A stretch of 5,302 bases of DNA from Bacillota bacterium (GTDB lineage Bacteria > Bacillota > Bacilli > Tumebacillales > Effusibacillaceae): the NCBI GenBank assembly GCA_020059765.1, contig JAGVBM010000225.1:1-5302 (forward strand), read 5' to 3'. The notes under the pieces are model-generated. The model did not search any database. It was not told where the DNA came from and saw only the letters and a list, made by a program, of their open reading frames with translations. Positions within the stretch are counted from its first letter, which is position 1; each line of letters starts with the position of its first letter. Below, piece by piece: positions 1 to 4,501 of this stretch. Position numbers and translations under genes: made by a program.

Positions 1-325
1 CCACCAGGCTTTGCGCTTCAACCACTCCGGTGGCCACCAGCACATCCGATTGTTGATCGATCAAGGCTTGAGCCTCTGCCAACAGCCGTTCCTGCTGATC
101 CTTGGCATTATAAATCAGGTACTCGATTTGCTGATCCGTCCACCGCTGATCTTTCAGTCCTTGTTTCATACCTTCAACTTTGGCTGTTCTCGAGTCCCCG
201 ATCATCAATACGCCGATCCGCACCGTTTGATCGGTTTCCGTCATTGTATTCGAACAGCCTGCCAGTATGGCAGACCACAACAGCGTCAAGCTCAGCAAAC
301 CATAAGTATAAAATCTTTTTTTCAT
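1..325 (-). CDS. ABC transporter substrate-binding lipoprotein, N-terminal part (runs off window)
   Basis: Only the first 108 codons are present; the gene continues beyond base 1. The ATG at 325 follows AAAGGGTGAG (331-340), a good ribosome binding site. The protein opens with a lipoprotein signal peptide: positively charged MKKR, a hydrophobic stretch to about residue 20, and the lipobox L21-A22-G23-C24, so C24 should be lipidated and the mature protein anchored outside the cell membrane. The mature part begins VRIGVLMIGDS and continues with EGMKQGLKD and a DVLVATG strand, the pattern of the ABC_sub_bind family (PF04392, TrpX-like periplasmic-binding fold), whose members feed small organic ligands to ABC importers. 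The ligand cannot be told from this fragment. It lies beyond the terminator of the sulfur operon and has its own promoter-like -10, so it is probably an independent unit. Family call fairly firm; function open. Confidence 0.8.
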   Translation of the reverse strand, partial: MKKRFYTYGLLSLTLLWSAILAGCSNTMTETDQTVRIGVLMIGDSRTAKVEGMKQGLKDQRWTDQQIEYLIYNAKDQQERLLAEAQALIDQQSDVLVATGVVEAQSLV

Positions 326-368
326 GCGAGCTCACCCTTTTACAACCGCTTTAATACTATTCATTCTC

Positions 369-374
369 ATTATA
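369..374 (-). promoter_or_regulatory. Putative -10 box (TATAAT) for the lipoprotein gene
   Basis: A perfect TATAAT reads on the minus strand about 45 bases upstream of the lipoprotein start codon. No good -35 lies at 16-18 bases. A TTGACA (398-403) is present but 23 bases away, which is too far for a normal sigma-A promoter. The promoter is therefore plausible but incomplete. Confidence 0.4.
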
Positions 375-411
375 GAACAGTTTGGAGCATAAAATTGTGT
401 CAAGAAAGCGA

Positions 412-436
412 AAGAGCCGATCATCGACCGGCTCTT
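412..436 (-). terminator. Rho-independent terminator of the DsrE/FAD/HAD operon
   Basis: An 8-bp perfect stem (AAGAGCCG with CGGCTCTT) encloses a 9-base loop, starting 10 bases after the stop codon of the HAD gene. On the minus strand it is followed by a moderately T-rich run (TCGCTTTCTTG). Position and shape fit termination of the upstream four-gene operon; the T-tract is not perfect. Confidence 0.7.
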
Positions 437-445
437 CCAGTTCCT

Positions 446-916
446 CTACGTCCGCCATGTTGAGATCAAACGATTGGGATGCAGCAGCAATTCAATGGCA
501 TCCTCCGGAGTCCGCACCAAAATGTCACTCGCCAACATAGCGGACAGGCTGCAGCCCTCTTCCCCCATGATGCAGATAGCGAGATCTGCCTCGAGAAACA
601 TATCTTCGTCAAGCGACCCGTTTCCAATGGCAATTTTGCCTTGGCCAGCAGTTTGCTGCAAGATCATCGCTTTTTGCTGTTTCTGTCCGGACTGCTCCAG
701 AACGTTTACCGCAATCGGGAGATCCCCGCACTGATTGCGTGCCGAATGATTGGTATCCGCCGTAAGCAGCACCAGTTCCAATGAATCGGCCAATTTTGCA
801 AGCAAGCGCTTGACCTGTTCGGGAATGATCCCGTCGACCGCCAGAGTTCCGTTAAAATCAAAAAAAGCATGGGTAAATTGATACGTTCTCCTGCCCGGAA
901 TTTCGACTTCGATCAT
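446..916 (-). CDS. HAD-superfamily, soluble P-type-ATPase-like phosphatase
   Basis: 156 residues. HAD motifs in order: motif I DFNGT (nucleophile D20), motif II LVLLTADT (about 50-57), a lysine region KQQK, and motif IV GNGSLDEDM. The MIEVEIPGR start and the LLLHPNRLI tail match small cytosolic proteins resembling the phosphorylation domain of P-type ATPases with no membrane part (COG4087-like). The second acidic residue of the usual DxD of motif I is asparagine here (D20-F-N22). P-type ATPases also lack that Asp, so phosphoryl transfer is possible but efficient phosphatase turnover is uncertain. I chose the ATG at 916 because GGAGG (922-926) sits five bases upstream; a GTG at 931 is possible but has a poorer site. 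It is the last gene of the operon starting at 2299, 45 bases after the FAD gene. Substrate unknown; its link to sulfur chemistry is only by position. Confidence 0.8.
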   Translation of the reverse strand: MIEVEIPGRRTYQFTHAFFDFNGTLAVDGIIPEQVKRLLAKLADSLELVLLTADTNHSARNQCGDLPIAVNVLEQSGQKQQKAMILQQTAGQGKIAIGNGSLDEDMFLEADLAICIMGEEGCSLSAMLASDILVRTPEDAIELLLHPNRLISTWRT

Positions 917-961
917 TGGCTCCTCCAACACCTTGCCTCATCCTGTTTCTTCACGGATCTA

Positions 962-1528
962 TTATACATCATGCCACATGTACGTTTTGCCGGTTTCTTT
1001 CGTCGCGATGTTTACGCCCACCGCTGCGCCCTGCCCTGCGGCAATGATCGCTTGGCTGGGGAGACCTGCCAACAGTCCGGCAACATAAAGGTTGGAAATT
1101 CGAGTCTCCCCTTCCCATCCGATCCCCTTGACCATCTTAATTTTGCCGCTAGGCACTTTTTCGTTGACGATCAGTTCAAATCCCAGATCGGTCAATAGCT
1201 GTGTATTCAAGTTCGTTGCGAGAATCACATATTTCGCGCGATAGGTTTCCGCCGCAGTCTGCACTGCGAAAAAATCTGCTTCAGGTTTGACGGATACAAC
1301 TTCTTCGGCTCGCACTTCCACGCCGATTTCGGTCGCTTGTTTTCGGTAATTGTCCAACAACTGCTCGCCGGAATCGCCGGTTTTCCCCAAATAGTTCCAT
1401 ACTAGGGAGACTTTCTTCAACTGGGACACCCCAGTGTCAAACACGAGCGTGCGCAGGCCGGCTTTTTGCGTAAACAAGGAAGCTGCCAAACCGGCGACAC
1501 CGCCGCCAACAACGATGACTTCCACCAT
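962..1528 (-). CDS. Short FAD/NAD(P)-binding oxidoreductase-like protein (half thioredoxin reductase)
   Basis: 188 residues. A Rossmann dinucleotide-binding motif GGGVAGL (residues 8-14) follows the first beta strand, with an acidic residue at the end of strand two (VFDTG). NYLG resembles the NYPG of thioredoxin reductases, ATN marks the middle glycine/Ala region, and the end NLYVAGL...QAIIAAGQGAAVG (from about 146) mirrors the C-terminal FAD-binding segment of TrxB. Thioredoxin reductases are about 310 residues; this one lacks the inserted NADPH domain and the CxxC redox centre, and has no cysteine at all. The Asp of the usual AGD motif is Leu (AGL). It may bind FAD and act with a partner, or be a structural or regulatory relative. 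GGAGGG (1539-1544) lies 10 bases before the ATG. Third gene of its operon, 40 bases after the cysteine-free DsrE-like gene. Fold is firm; enzymatic role unknown. Confidence 0.8.
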   Translation of the reverse strand: MVEVIVVGGGVAGLAASLFTQKAGLRTLVFDTGVSQLKKVSLVWNYLGKTGDSGEQLLDNYRKQATEIGVEVRAEEVVSVKPEADFFAVQTAAETYRAKYVILATNLNTQLLTDLGFELIVNEKVPSGKIKMVKGIGWEGETRISNLYVAGLLAGLPSQAIIAAGQGAAVGVNIATKETGKTYMWHDV

Positions 1529-1568
1529 TTCTGATCATCCCTCCAAGAATTTATGAACGCCTGCCGAC

Positions 1569-1940
1569 TTAAAAATGGGCAAACAAATCCGCGTTTGCCG
1601 CTTTGTTGAGAATCCAACTAAGCGACATGCGTTGGAACGGCCAATTCGATTCCACCGGCTCGCTGTCGGGCACAACAATTTGCACCCCAAGCTCTACAGC
1701 GCTGTCGAGCAATTCGACAATCGTAGGAGCCCCAAAATCGGCAAGAGTCTTGGCCAAATATTCCTTTCCCTCGGTAGGTACCGGTTCGAATTGCGGATGC
1801 AGGATTTGAATTCCGTCCCCGACAAACGCGAGGATGACCTCCGCTCCTGTCGCAGCAGCGCCAACGGAAATGTTGAGCGGGGGATACGCTGATTCCAGTT
1901 CACTGTGCAGCGAAACCACGACCACTTGCTTGTTATCCAT
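1569..1940 (-). CDS. DsrE/DsrF-like protein lacking cysteine
   Basis: 123 residues with the DsrE/DsrF/TusD-like alpha/beta pattern: an opening strand KQVVVVSLHS, a helix region with GAAATGAEVILAFVGDGIQIL, the helix VELLDSAVELGVQIVV, and a closing helix NKAANADLFAHF. Family members usually carry a sulfur-accepting cysteine right after the strand corresponding to VQIVV; here that stretch reads PDSEPVESN and the whole protein has no cysteine. It therefore cannot itself be a persulfide carrier. In DsrEFH the DsrF subunit also lacks the active cysteine and acts structurally, so this may be the silent partner of the cysteine-bearing DsrE-like protein encoded 11 bases upstream. The start has a strong AGGGGGGAATGAG site. 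Assignment to the fold is by pattern and context; the heteromer is inference. Confidence 0.7.
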   Translation of the reverse strand: MDNKQVVVVSLHSELESAYPPLNISVGAAATGAEVILAFVGDGIQILHPQFEPVPTEGKEYLAKTLADFGAPTIVELLDSAVELGVQIVVPDSEPVESNWPFQRMSLSWILNKAANADLFAHF

Positions 1941-1951
1941 CTCATTCCCCC

Positions 1952-2299
1952 CTAGTAACTGAAAACTGCGTCAGCTTCATACGCCAGGTCCAAAAACGTG
2001 GAAACCCCCACATGCTCGACACCGTCAATGCATTGCATACCGCAAGCAAGCATGACATTCATCTGGCAGCCGTACAATTTTACACCTGTCTGTAACGCTG
2101 TTTCGAACAACGGGAGAATGTCGTATATCCCTTCACGCGCCATCTTACGCGCATATCCTTGATCCAATACACGGGAACCGTCCAAATCAAAAAAAATCAT
2201 GACTTCCTGTGATTCTTCGGCAAATTGAATCGCCTCTTGCAAAACTATCGGGGCATTCTCGCTCTTTGTGATAAAGTACACCGTTCGTTTCTTAGACAT
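1952..2299 (-). CDS. DsrE-family sulfur-carrier-like protein with three cysteines
   Basis: 115 residues. The order RTVYFITKSE, helix, EVMIFFDLDGSRVL, helix, then VKLYGCQM and a closing GVEHVGVSTFLDLAYEADAVFSY is that of DsrE-like proteins. C78 follows the strand where DsrE-family proteins carry their persulfide-accepting cysteine, and aligns by eye with C118 of the DsrE2 protein in this window; the endings (DGVEHVGVSTFL versus DGIEYAGVATYL) also match. C86 and C90 form an additional CGMQC motif (C-x3-C). The ATG at 2299 is preferred over the GTG at 2305 because the AAGGGGGAG site (2305-2313) abuts the GTG but is well spaced from the ATG. First gene of a four-gene operon whose promoter contains an ATACCC-N4-GGGTAT operator. 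Probable role: cytosolic persulfide relay. Family confident, partner unknown. Confidence 0.82.
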   Translation of the reverse strand: MSKKRTVYFITKSENAPIVLQEAIQFAEESQEVMIFFDLDGSRVLDQGYARKMAREGIYDILPLFETALQTGVKLYGCQMNVMLACGMQCIDGVEHVGVSTFLDLAYEADAVFSY

Positions 2300-2330
2300 C
2301 AGCACTCCCCCTTACGTGAGGAAACCGAAT

Positions 2331-2374
2331 ATACCCCCACGGGTATTATATCTCCTGAAATCCAACAGAGTCAA
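2331..2374 (-). promoter_or_regulatory. Promoter with CstR/CsoR-type operator A, DsrE/DsrE/FAD/HAD operon
   Basis: On the minus strand: -35 TTGACT (2369-2374), an 18-base spacer, -10 TATAAT (2345-2350). The operator ATACCC-N4-GGGTAT occupies 2331-2346, overlaps the -10 by two bases and covers the expected transcription start (about 2338). The same inverted repeat recurs at 3581-3596 and, with a wider gap, at 3134-3155. CsoR-family repressors use sites of this kind, and a CstR-like gene sits in the same window at 4123-4407. A bound repressor here would block RNA polymerase directly. The operator's assignment to this repressor is inference. Confidence 0.8.
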
Positions 2375-2381
2375 ACAAATC

Positions 2382-2547
2382 TTAAATGCGAATAGTTCTT
2401 TCGTTGAAGCCCAACATGCAGGTGAACATTTTCACAAAAACAGACAAATAAAAAAAGCGACTGTCAAATCGATTTAGAGCTTGTCGGAGTTTGTCGAATG
2501 CAGATTATAGGACTGATTATACTCATTCGGGCATTGGAAATAAAGAG
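2382..2547. other. Intergenic stretch between the DsrE operon promoter and the DsrE2 terminator
   Basis: No convincing gene on either strand. Apart from a Crp/Fnr-like palindrome (2421-2436), it holds only AT-rich sequence and a short direct repeat TTGTCG (around 2482-2497), to which I attach no function. Short open frames here have no ribosome binding site or recognisable product. Confidence 0.6.
2421..2436. promoter_or_regulatory. Crp/Fnr-type box candidate (GGTGA-N6-TCACA)
   Basis: One base away from the TGTGA-N6-TCACA consensus used by Crp/Fnr proteins, including Bacillus Fnr. Its centre is about 90 bases upstream of the predicted start of the four-gene DsrE operon, a distance compatible with activation from upstream. 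A single site may arise by chance, so this is tentative. Confidence 0.3.
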
Positions 2548-2581
2548 AAAAAAATAAAAAATCCTGCTTGTGAAAGCAGGA
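2548..2581 (-). terminator. Rho-independent terminator of the DsrE2 gene
   Basis: A perfect 8-bp stem (TCCTGCTT with AAGCAGGA) and a 4-base loop, followed on the minus strand by a T-run (TTTTTTATTTTTTT). It lies about 55 bases after the DsrE2 stop codon and should separate that gene from the next operon. Confidence 0.9.
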
Positions 2582-2634
2582 CGGGAAGAATTTTTGATCT
2601 TCAGGCGAACTTTCGATTTCAACCGAAATCTGTT

Positions 2635-3108
2635 TTAGATGAACAGATTAATGTTGCTGTCATCAGCCGCCGCCAAGTAAGTGGCAACACCTGCGTACTC
2701 AATTCCATCCAGCAGTTCTTCTTCCTTGATGCCCATTACTTCCATCGACATGGCACAGGCCACAATTCGCACGTCAAGTTCTTTAGCGGTTTCAATCAGC
2801 TGCTTCAGTGACATGATGTTTTTCTTGCGCATGATGTACCGCATCAGCCAAGCTCCCAAACCGCCGTAGTTCATTTTCGAAATCCCGAGTTTCTCTGTCC
2901 CCCTTGGCATCATCCAACCAAACAGTCGTTCCAGAAATGTCTTCTTCGTTTTTACGTATTGGTCCTTGCGAAGCACGTTAAGTCCCCAAAACGTAAAAAA
3001 CATCGTGACCTGCTTGCCCATCGCCACAGCACCAGTCGCAATAATGAAGCTGGCAATGGCTTTGTCAAGATCGCCGCTGAACACAATCAGAGAACTATTG
3101 TCCGACAT
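2635..3108 (-). CDS. DsrE2-type sulfur-transfer protein (DsrE/DsrF/DrsH-like)
   Basis: 157 residues. It has the DsrE2 pattern (PF13686-like): opening strand SLIVFSGDLDKAIASFIIATGA, the family hallmark TFWGLN (39-44), a central helical insert with GWMMP and MNYGGLGAWLMRYIM, and the signature VACAMSMEVMG with C118 as the only cysteine and conserved methionines around it. DsrE2 occurs alone or as the C-terminal domain of Rhd-TusA-DsrE2 fusions such as CstA, where the cysteine takes sulfur from TusA. The hydrophobic insert may sit on a membrane or protein surface. The ATG at 3108 has GGAGGGG seven bases upstream; an in-frame ATG far upstream lies before the promoter and is discarded. It has its own promoter with operator B and its own terminator, so it is probably transcribed singly, although read-through from the HesB gene is possible. 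Family call firm; partner TusA inferred. Confidence 0.92.
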   Translation of the reverse strand: MSDNSSLIVFSGDLDKAIASFIIATGAVAMGKQVTMFFTFWGLNVLRKDQYVKTKKTFLERLFGWMMPRGTEKLGISKMNYGGLGAWLMRYIMRKKNIMSLKQLIETAKELDVRIVACAMSMEVMGIKEEELLDGIEYAGVATYLAAADDSNINLFI

Positions 3109-3130
3109 TAAGATCCCCTCCGAAAAAAAT

Positions 3131-3182
3131 ATAATACCCATACTTCTATGGGTATTATATGTCAGAATATTCACGAGTTCAA
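3131..3182 (-). promoter_or_regulatory. Promoter with operator B (long palindrome), DsrE2 gene
   Basis: On the minus strand: -35 TTGAAC (3177-3182), a 17-base spacer, -10 TATAAT (3154-3159). A perfect inverted repeat with 12-bp arms (ATAATACCCATA and its complement, 3131-3142 and 3147-3158) and a 4-base centre overlaps the -10 and covers the expected start at about 3147. It contains the same ATACCC/GGGTAT half-sites as operators A and C, but 10 bases apart instead of 4. Because transcription would start inside it, it is more likely an operator than an RNA hairpin. Confidence 0.78.
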
Positions 3183-3239
3183 CGAAACTATTTTTGAATA
3201 TCAACAAAACAAATCTTGAATATTTATTATTAATTAAAA

Positions 3240-3566
3240 TTAGCAGCTGGAATAACCGTCACGATACACTTGGAACCCTTCACCGGCCCAAGATTTTTCA
3301 TAACTAATGGTAAGTTCTTCCATATAAAAAGAGACCCCATTGTTATAAATAAATTGAATGCCTTCCACTTCCACTTTTTCATCATCTTCTTCAATGGACT
3401 CTGCCAGAGCCATTCCGTAGCTGGGACCGCCTCAGCCAACGCCGGAAATATACAGTCTAATCAATTTTTTATTAGGAAATTCCAATATCTCTTTCAACTT
3501 CTCTATCGCTTTGGGGTTAACTTGCAGCACTGGTTTCTTTCTCCTTCCTGGATCTATAAATTTCAT
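3240..3566 (-). CDS. HesB/IscA-like selenoprotein (UGA read as selenocysteine 45)
   Basis: 108 residues when the in-frame TGA at 3432-3434 is decoded as selenocysteine. Residues 1-44 end LIRLYISGVG; the TGA is codon 45; the same frame continues GGPSYGMALAES and then a normal HesB tail with VEVEGIQFIYNN, ISYEKS and GFQVYRDGYSSC before TAA. A-type Fe-S carriers have a conserved cysteine at exactly this point (GVG-C-GGPS), and the HesB-like selenoprotein family (TIGR01911, from memory) is known to replace it with selenocysteine. A SECIS-like hairpin starts 18 bases after the TGA. The C-terminal CxC of IscA is reduced to a single C108, so classic Fe-S delivery is not assured. The ATG at 3566 has a weak AGG site and lies downstream of the promoter; an upstream frame extension starts before the promoter. 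Preceded by operator C. A cut-off gene with a chance stop is much less likely, since homology resumes in frame with no base lost. Confidence 0.88.
3393..3414 (-). promoter_or_regulatory. Bacterial SECIS-like hairpin in the HesB selenoprotein mRNA
   Basis: The mRNA folds as AAUGG-CUCU, apical loop GGC, AGAG, a bulged U, then CCAUU: nine base pairs with one bulged U. The loop opens with G and begins 26 bases after the UGA. Known bacterial SECIS elements have a G at the start of a small loop and a UGA-to-loop distance of roughly 16-37 bases, and the E. coli fdhF element also carries a bulged U important for SelB, though on the 5' arm. The fold was found by eye. Confidence 0.7.
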
Positions 3567-3580
3567 ATGGAACCTGTTGA

Positions 3581-3626
3581 ATACCCGTACGGGTATGATT
3601 GTATGTGCTGTGTTTCTCTTTGTCAA
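3581..3626 (-). promoter_or_regulatory. Promoter with CstR/CsoR-type operator C, HesB selenoprotein gene
   Basis: On the minus strand: perfect -35 TTGACA (3621-3626), a 17-base spacer, -10 TACAAT (3598-3603). Directly after the -10 lies ATACCCGTACGGGTAT (3581-3596), a perfect 16-base palindrome that covers the expected transcription start at about 3591. The 5' leader is then only about 25 bases. Same half-sites and 4-base spacing as operator A. Confidence 0.85.
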
Positions 3627-3641
3627 CTCATCAGGCCCCAC

Positions 3642-3671
3642 AAAAATGAATGCGCCCTCGTGCAAGGGCGC
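3642..3671 (-). terminator. Rho-independent terminator of the CstR-DUF302 unit
   Basis: A 7-bp GC-rich stem (GCGCCCT with AGGGCGC, 3652-3671) with a 6-base loop, followed on the minus strand by ATTCATTTTTG. It begins 23 bases after the DUF302 stop and lies just before the -35 of the selenoprotein promoter, separating the two units. Confidence 0.82.
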
Positions 3672-3694
3672 GGAACATACTTTTAATCGTGCGC

Positions 3695-4081
3695 TTATTT
3701 CGCTTCGTTAATTGCGTTGATCAAATTCGTTTCCACTTCAGCCGCAATATCTTTGAGTGCCGGGTCGTTGATAACCTCCATCAACATGGACGGCTTCGGC
3801 AGACCGATCTTGGTTGTGTCTCCGTCCTTATAGACGGCGATTTTGCAGGGGAGGAAATATCCAACCTGCTGGTTTTGCGTAAGCACGCGATTGGCTTCTA
3901 TCGGATTGCAGACTTCCAAGATTCGGTACGGAACGTTGAAGTTCTGACCTTTTTCCTGCAGCTTGGCCGTCAAATCAAAATTCCACAAAATCCCGAACTT
4001 ATAATTCTTCAAAACTTCCTCAAGAGAATTGACAGCTTCTTCAATCGTTTTTGTGGTTTCAACAGTGTAATGGAACGACAT
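3695..4081 (-). CDS. DUF302 family protein
   Basis: 128 residues. It matches DUF302 (COG3439-like): opening strand MSFHYTVETTKTIEEAVNSL with the family's helix, YKFGILWNFDLTAKLQEKG, YRILEVCNP (C58), a helix, VGYFLPCKIAVY (C79), then a helix with MLMEVINDPALKDIAAEVE. The two cysteines in the VCNP and LPC motifs are conserved in the family by my recollection and could take part in thiol or persulfide chemistry; the biochemical function is not established. DUF302 genes are often found near sulfur-oxidation and TusA/DsrE genes. The ATG at 4081 is preferred over the GTG at 4090 because GAGGTGAGG (4085-4093) fits it. No signal peptide or membrane segment. It follows the CstR-like gene by 41 bases with no clear promoter between, so the two are probably co-transcribed, and it ends at the terminator at 3642-3671. 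Confidence 0.88.
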   Translation of the reverse strand: MSFHYTVETTKTIEEAVNSLEEVLKNYKFGILWNFDLTAKLQEKGQNFNVPYRILEVCNPIEANRVLTQNQQVGYFLPCKIAVYKDGDTTKIGLPKPSMLMEVINDPALKDIAAEVETNLINAINEAK

Positions 4082-4122
4082 AATCCTCACCTCATTAGAA
4101 TATAATTATGGTATATCCACTT

Positions 4123-4407
4123 TTAGCGGCTTTTCACTAAAAGTTGAATGCCTTCCTTAATCACTTCGTCCAGATTGTTATCGCTTTCCATTTCTTTGCG
4201 GATGCATGCCTCCATGTTGTCCGTGATAATCAAGGCAATTGCACGATCAACAGCAGATCGAATGGCGGTCAGTTGGATGACCACGTCACTGCATTCTTTT
4301 GACTGCTCCATCATGCTTAACACACCCCGCAGTTGACCTTCAATACGATGCAGCCGGTGTTTCACCGAGTCTGAGTATTCCATTGAACGAGCAACCGAGT
4401 TGGCCAT
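4123..4407 (-). CDS. cstR: CstR-like persulfide-sensing repressor (CsoR/DUF156 family)
   Basis: 94 residues, all-helical CsoR family (PF02583). The DNA-binding signature KHRLHRIEGQLRG (16-28) is intact. The two sensor cysteines are C39 (KECSDVV) and C68 (NMEAC). In copper-sensing CsoR a histidine sits four residues before the second cysteine; here it is N64 (ITDNMEAC), as in staphylococcal CstR (SENLIEC pattern), which forms polysulfide bridges between its cysteines rather than binding Cu(I). The sensing role is therefore reactive sulfur species by analogy, not demonstrated. The ATG at 4407 has GGAGG (4415-4419) seven bases upstream. It lies between the tusA hairpin and the DUF302 gene. Three ATACCC/GGGTAT operators are found downstream in the window, but none in front of this gene, so autoregulation, if present, must act through a promoter upstream of the MBL gene outside the window. 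Confidence 0.9.
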   Translation of the reverse strand: MANSVARSMEYSDSVKHRLHRIEGQLRGVLSMMEQSKECSDVVIQLTAIRSAVDRAIALIITDNMEACIRKEMESDNNLDEVIKEGIQLLVKSR

Positions 4408-4470
4408 TCCCTCACCTCCATCTTAGCTAGCTGTCGAGCCACCTGCAACTGTTCCCCGGTGCCTGTATTG

Positions 4471-4496
4471 AAAGGGGCATTTGACAATGCCCCTTT
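4471..4496 (-). terminator. Strong intergenic hairpin after tusA
   Basis: A perfect 11-bp stem (AAAGGGGCATT with AATGCCCCTTT) and 4-base loop, five bases after the tusA stop. Only a three-T run, itself part of the stem, ends it, followed by CAATAC. Termination may be partial, allowing some read-through into the CstR-like gene, which has no convincing promoter of its own. Confidence 0.65.
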
Positions 4497-4501
4497 CAGG
4501 A

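Noticed and set aside
369..403. TTGACA (398-403) paired with TATAAT (369-374) as a full promoter
   Set aside because: The spacer is 23 bases, well beyond the 16-18 used by sigma-A; only the -10 was kept, at low confidence.
11..463. Plus-strand ORF of 150 codons
   Set aside because: It is antisense to the lipoprotein and the terminator, with no recognisable domain and no ribosome binding site; the minus-strand lipoprotein has a clear lipobox and family pattern.
3131..3158. The long palindrome before DsrE2 as a terminator of the HesB gene or an RNA hairpin
   Set aside because: It lies on the -10/start region of a good promoter, has no T-tract, and contains the same half-sites as the other two operators.
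3109..3207. N-terminal extension of the DsrE2 gene from an upstream ATG
   Set aside because: It would cross the promoter and the palindrome; the ATG at 3108 has a strong ribosome binding site and matches the family start.
3230..3439. Minus-strand ORF starting with TTG just before the in-frame TGA, as a possible frameshifted continuation of the HesB gene
   Set aside because: Its product has no HesB-like features, while the original frame continues with GGPSYGMAL and the full HesB tail; a frameshift is not needed.
3567..3665. N-terminal extension of the HesB gene beginning at an upstream ATG
   Set aside because: The extension lies within and beyond the promoter, operator and preceding terminator, has no family similarity, and the ATG at 3566 gives the normal length.
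3650..4105. Plus-strand ORF of 151 codons antisense to the DUF302 gene
   Set aside because: Shadow of the real coding frame; the DUF302 match on the minus strand is clear.
4420..4448. TTGCAG-17-TAAGAT as a promoter for the CstR-like gene
   Set aside because: The transcript would start inside the GGAGG ribosome binding site, leaving no usable leader.
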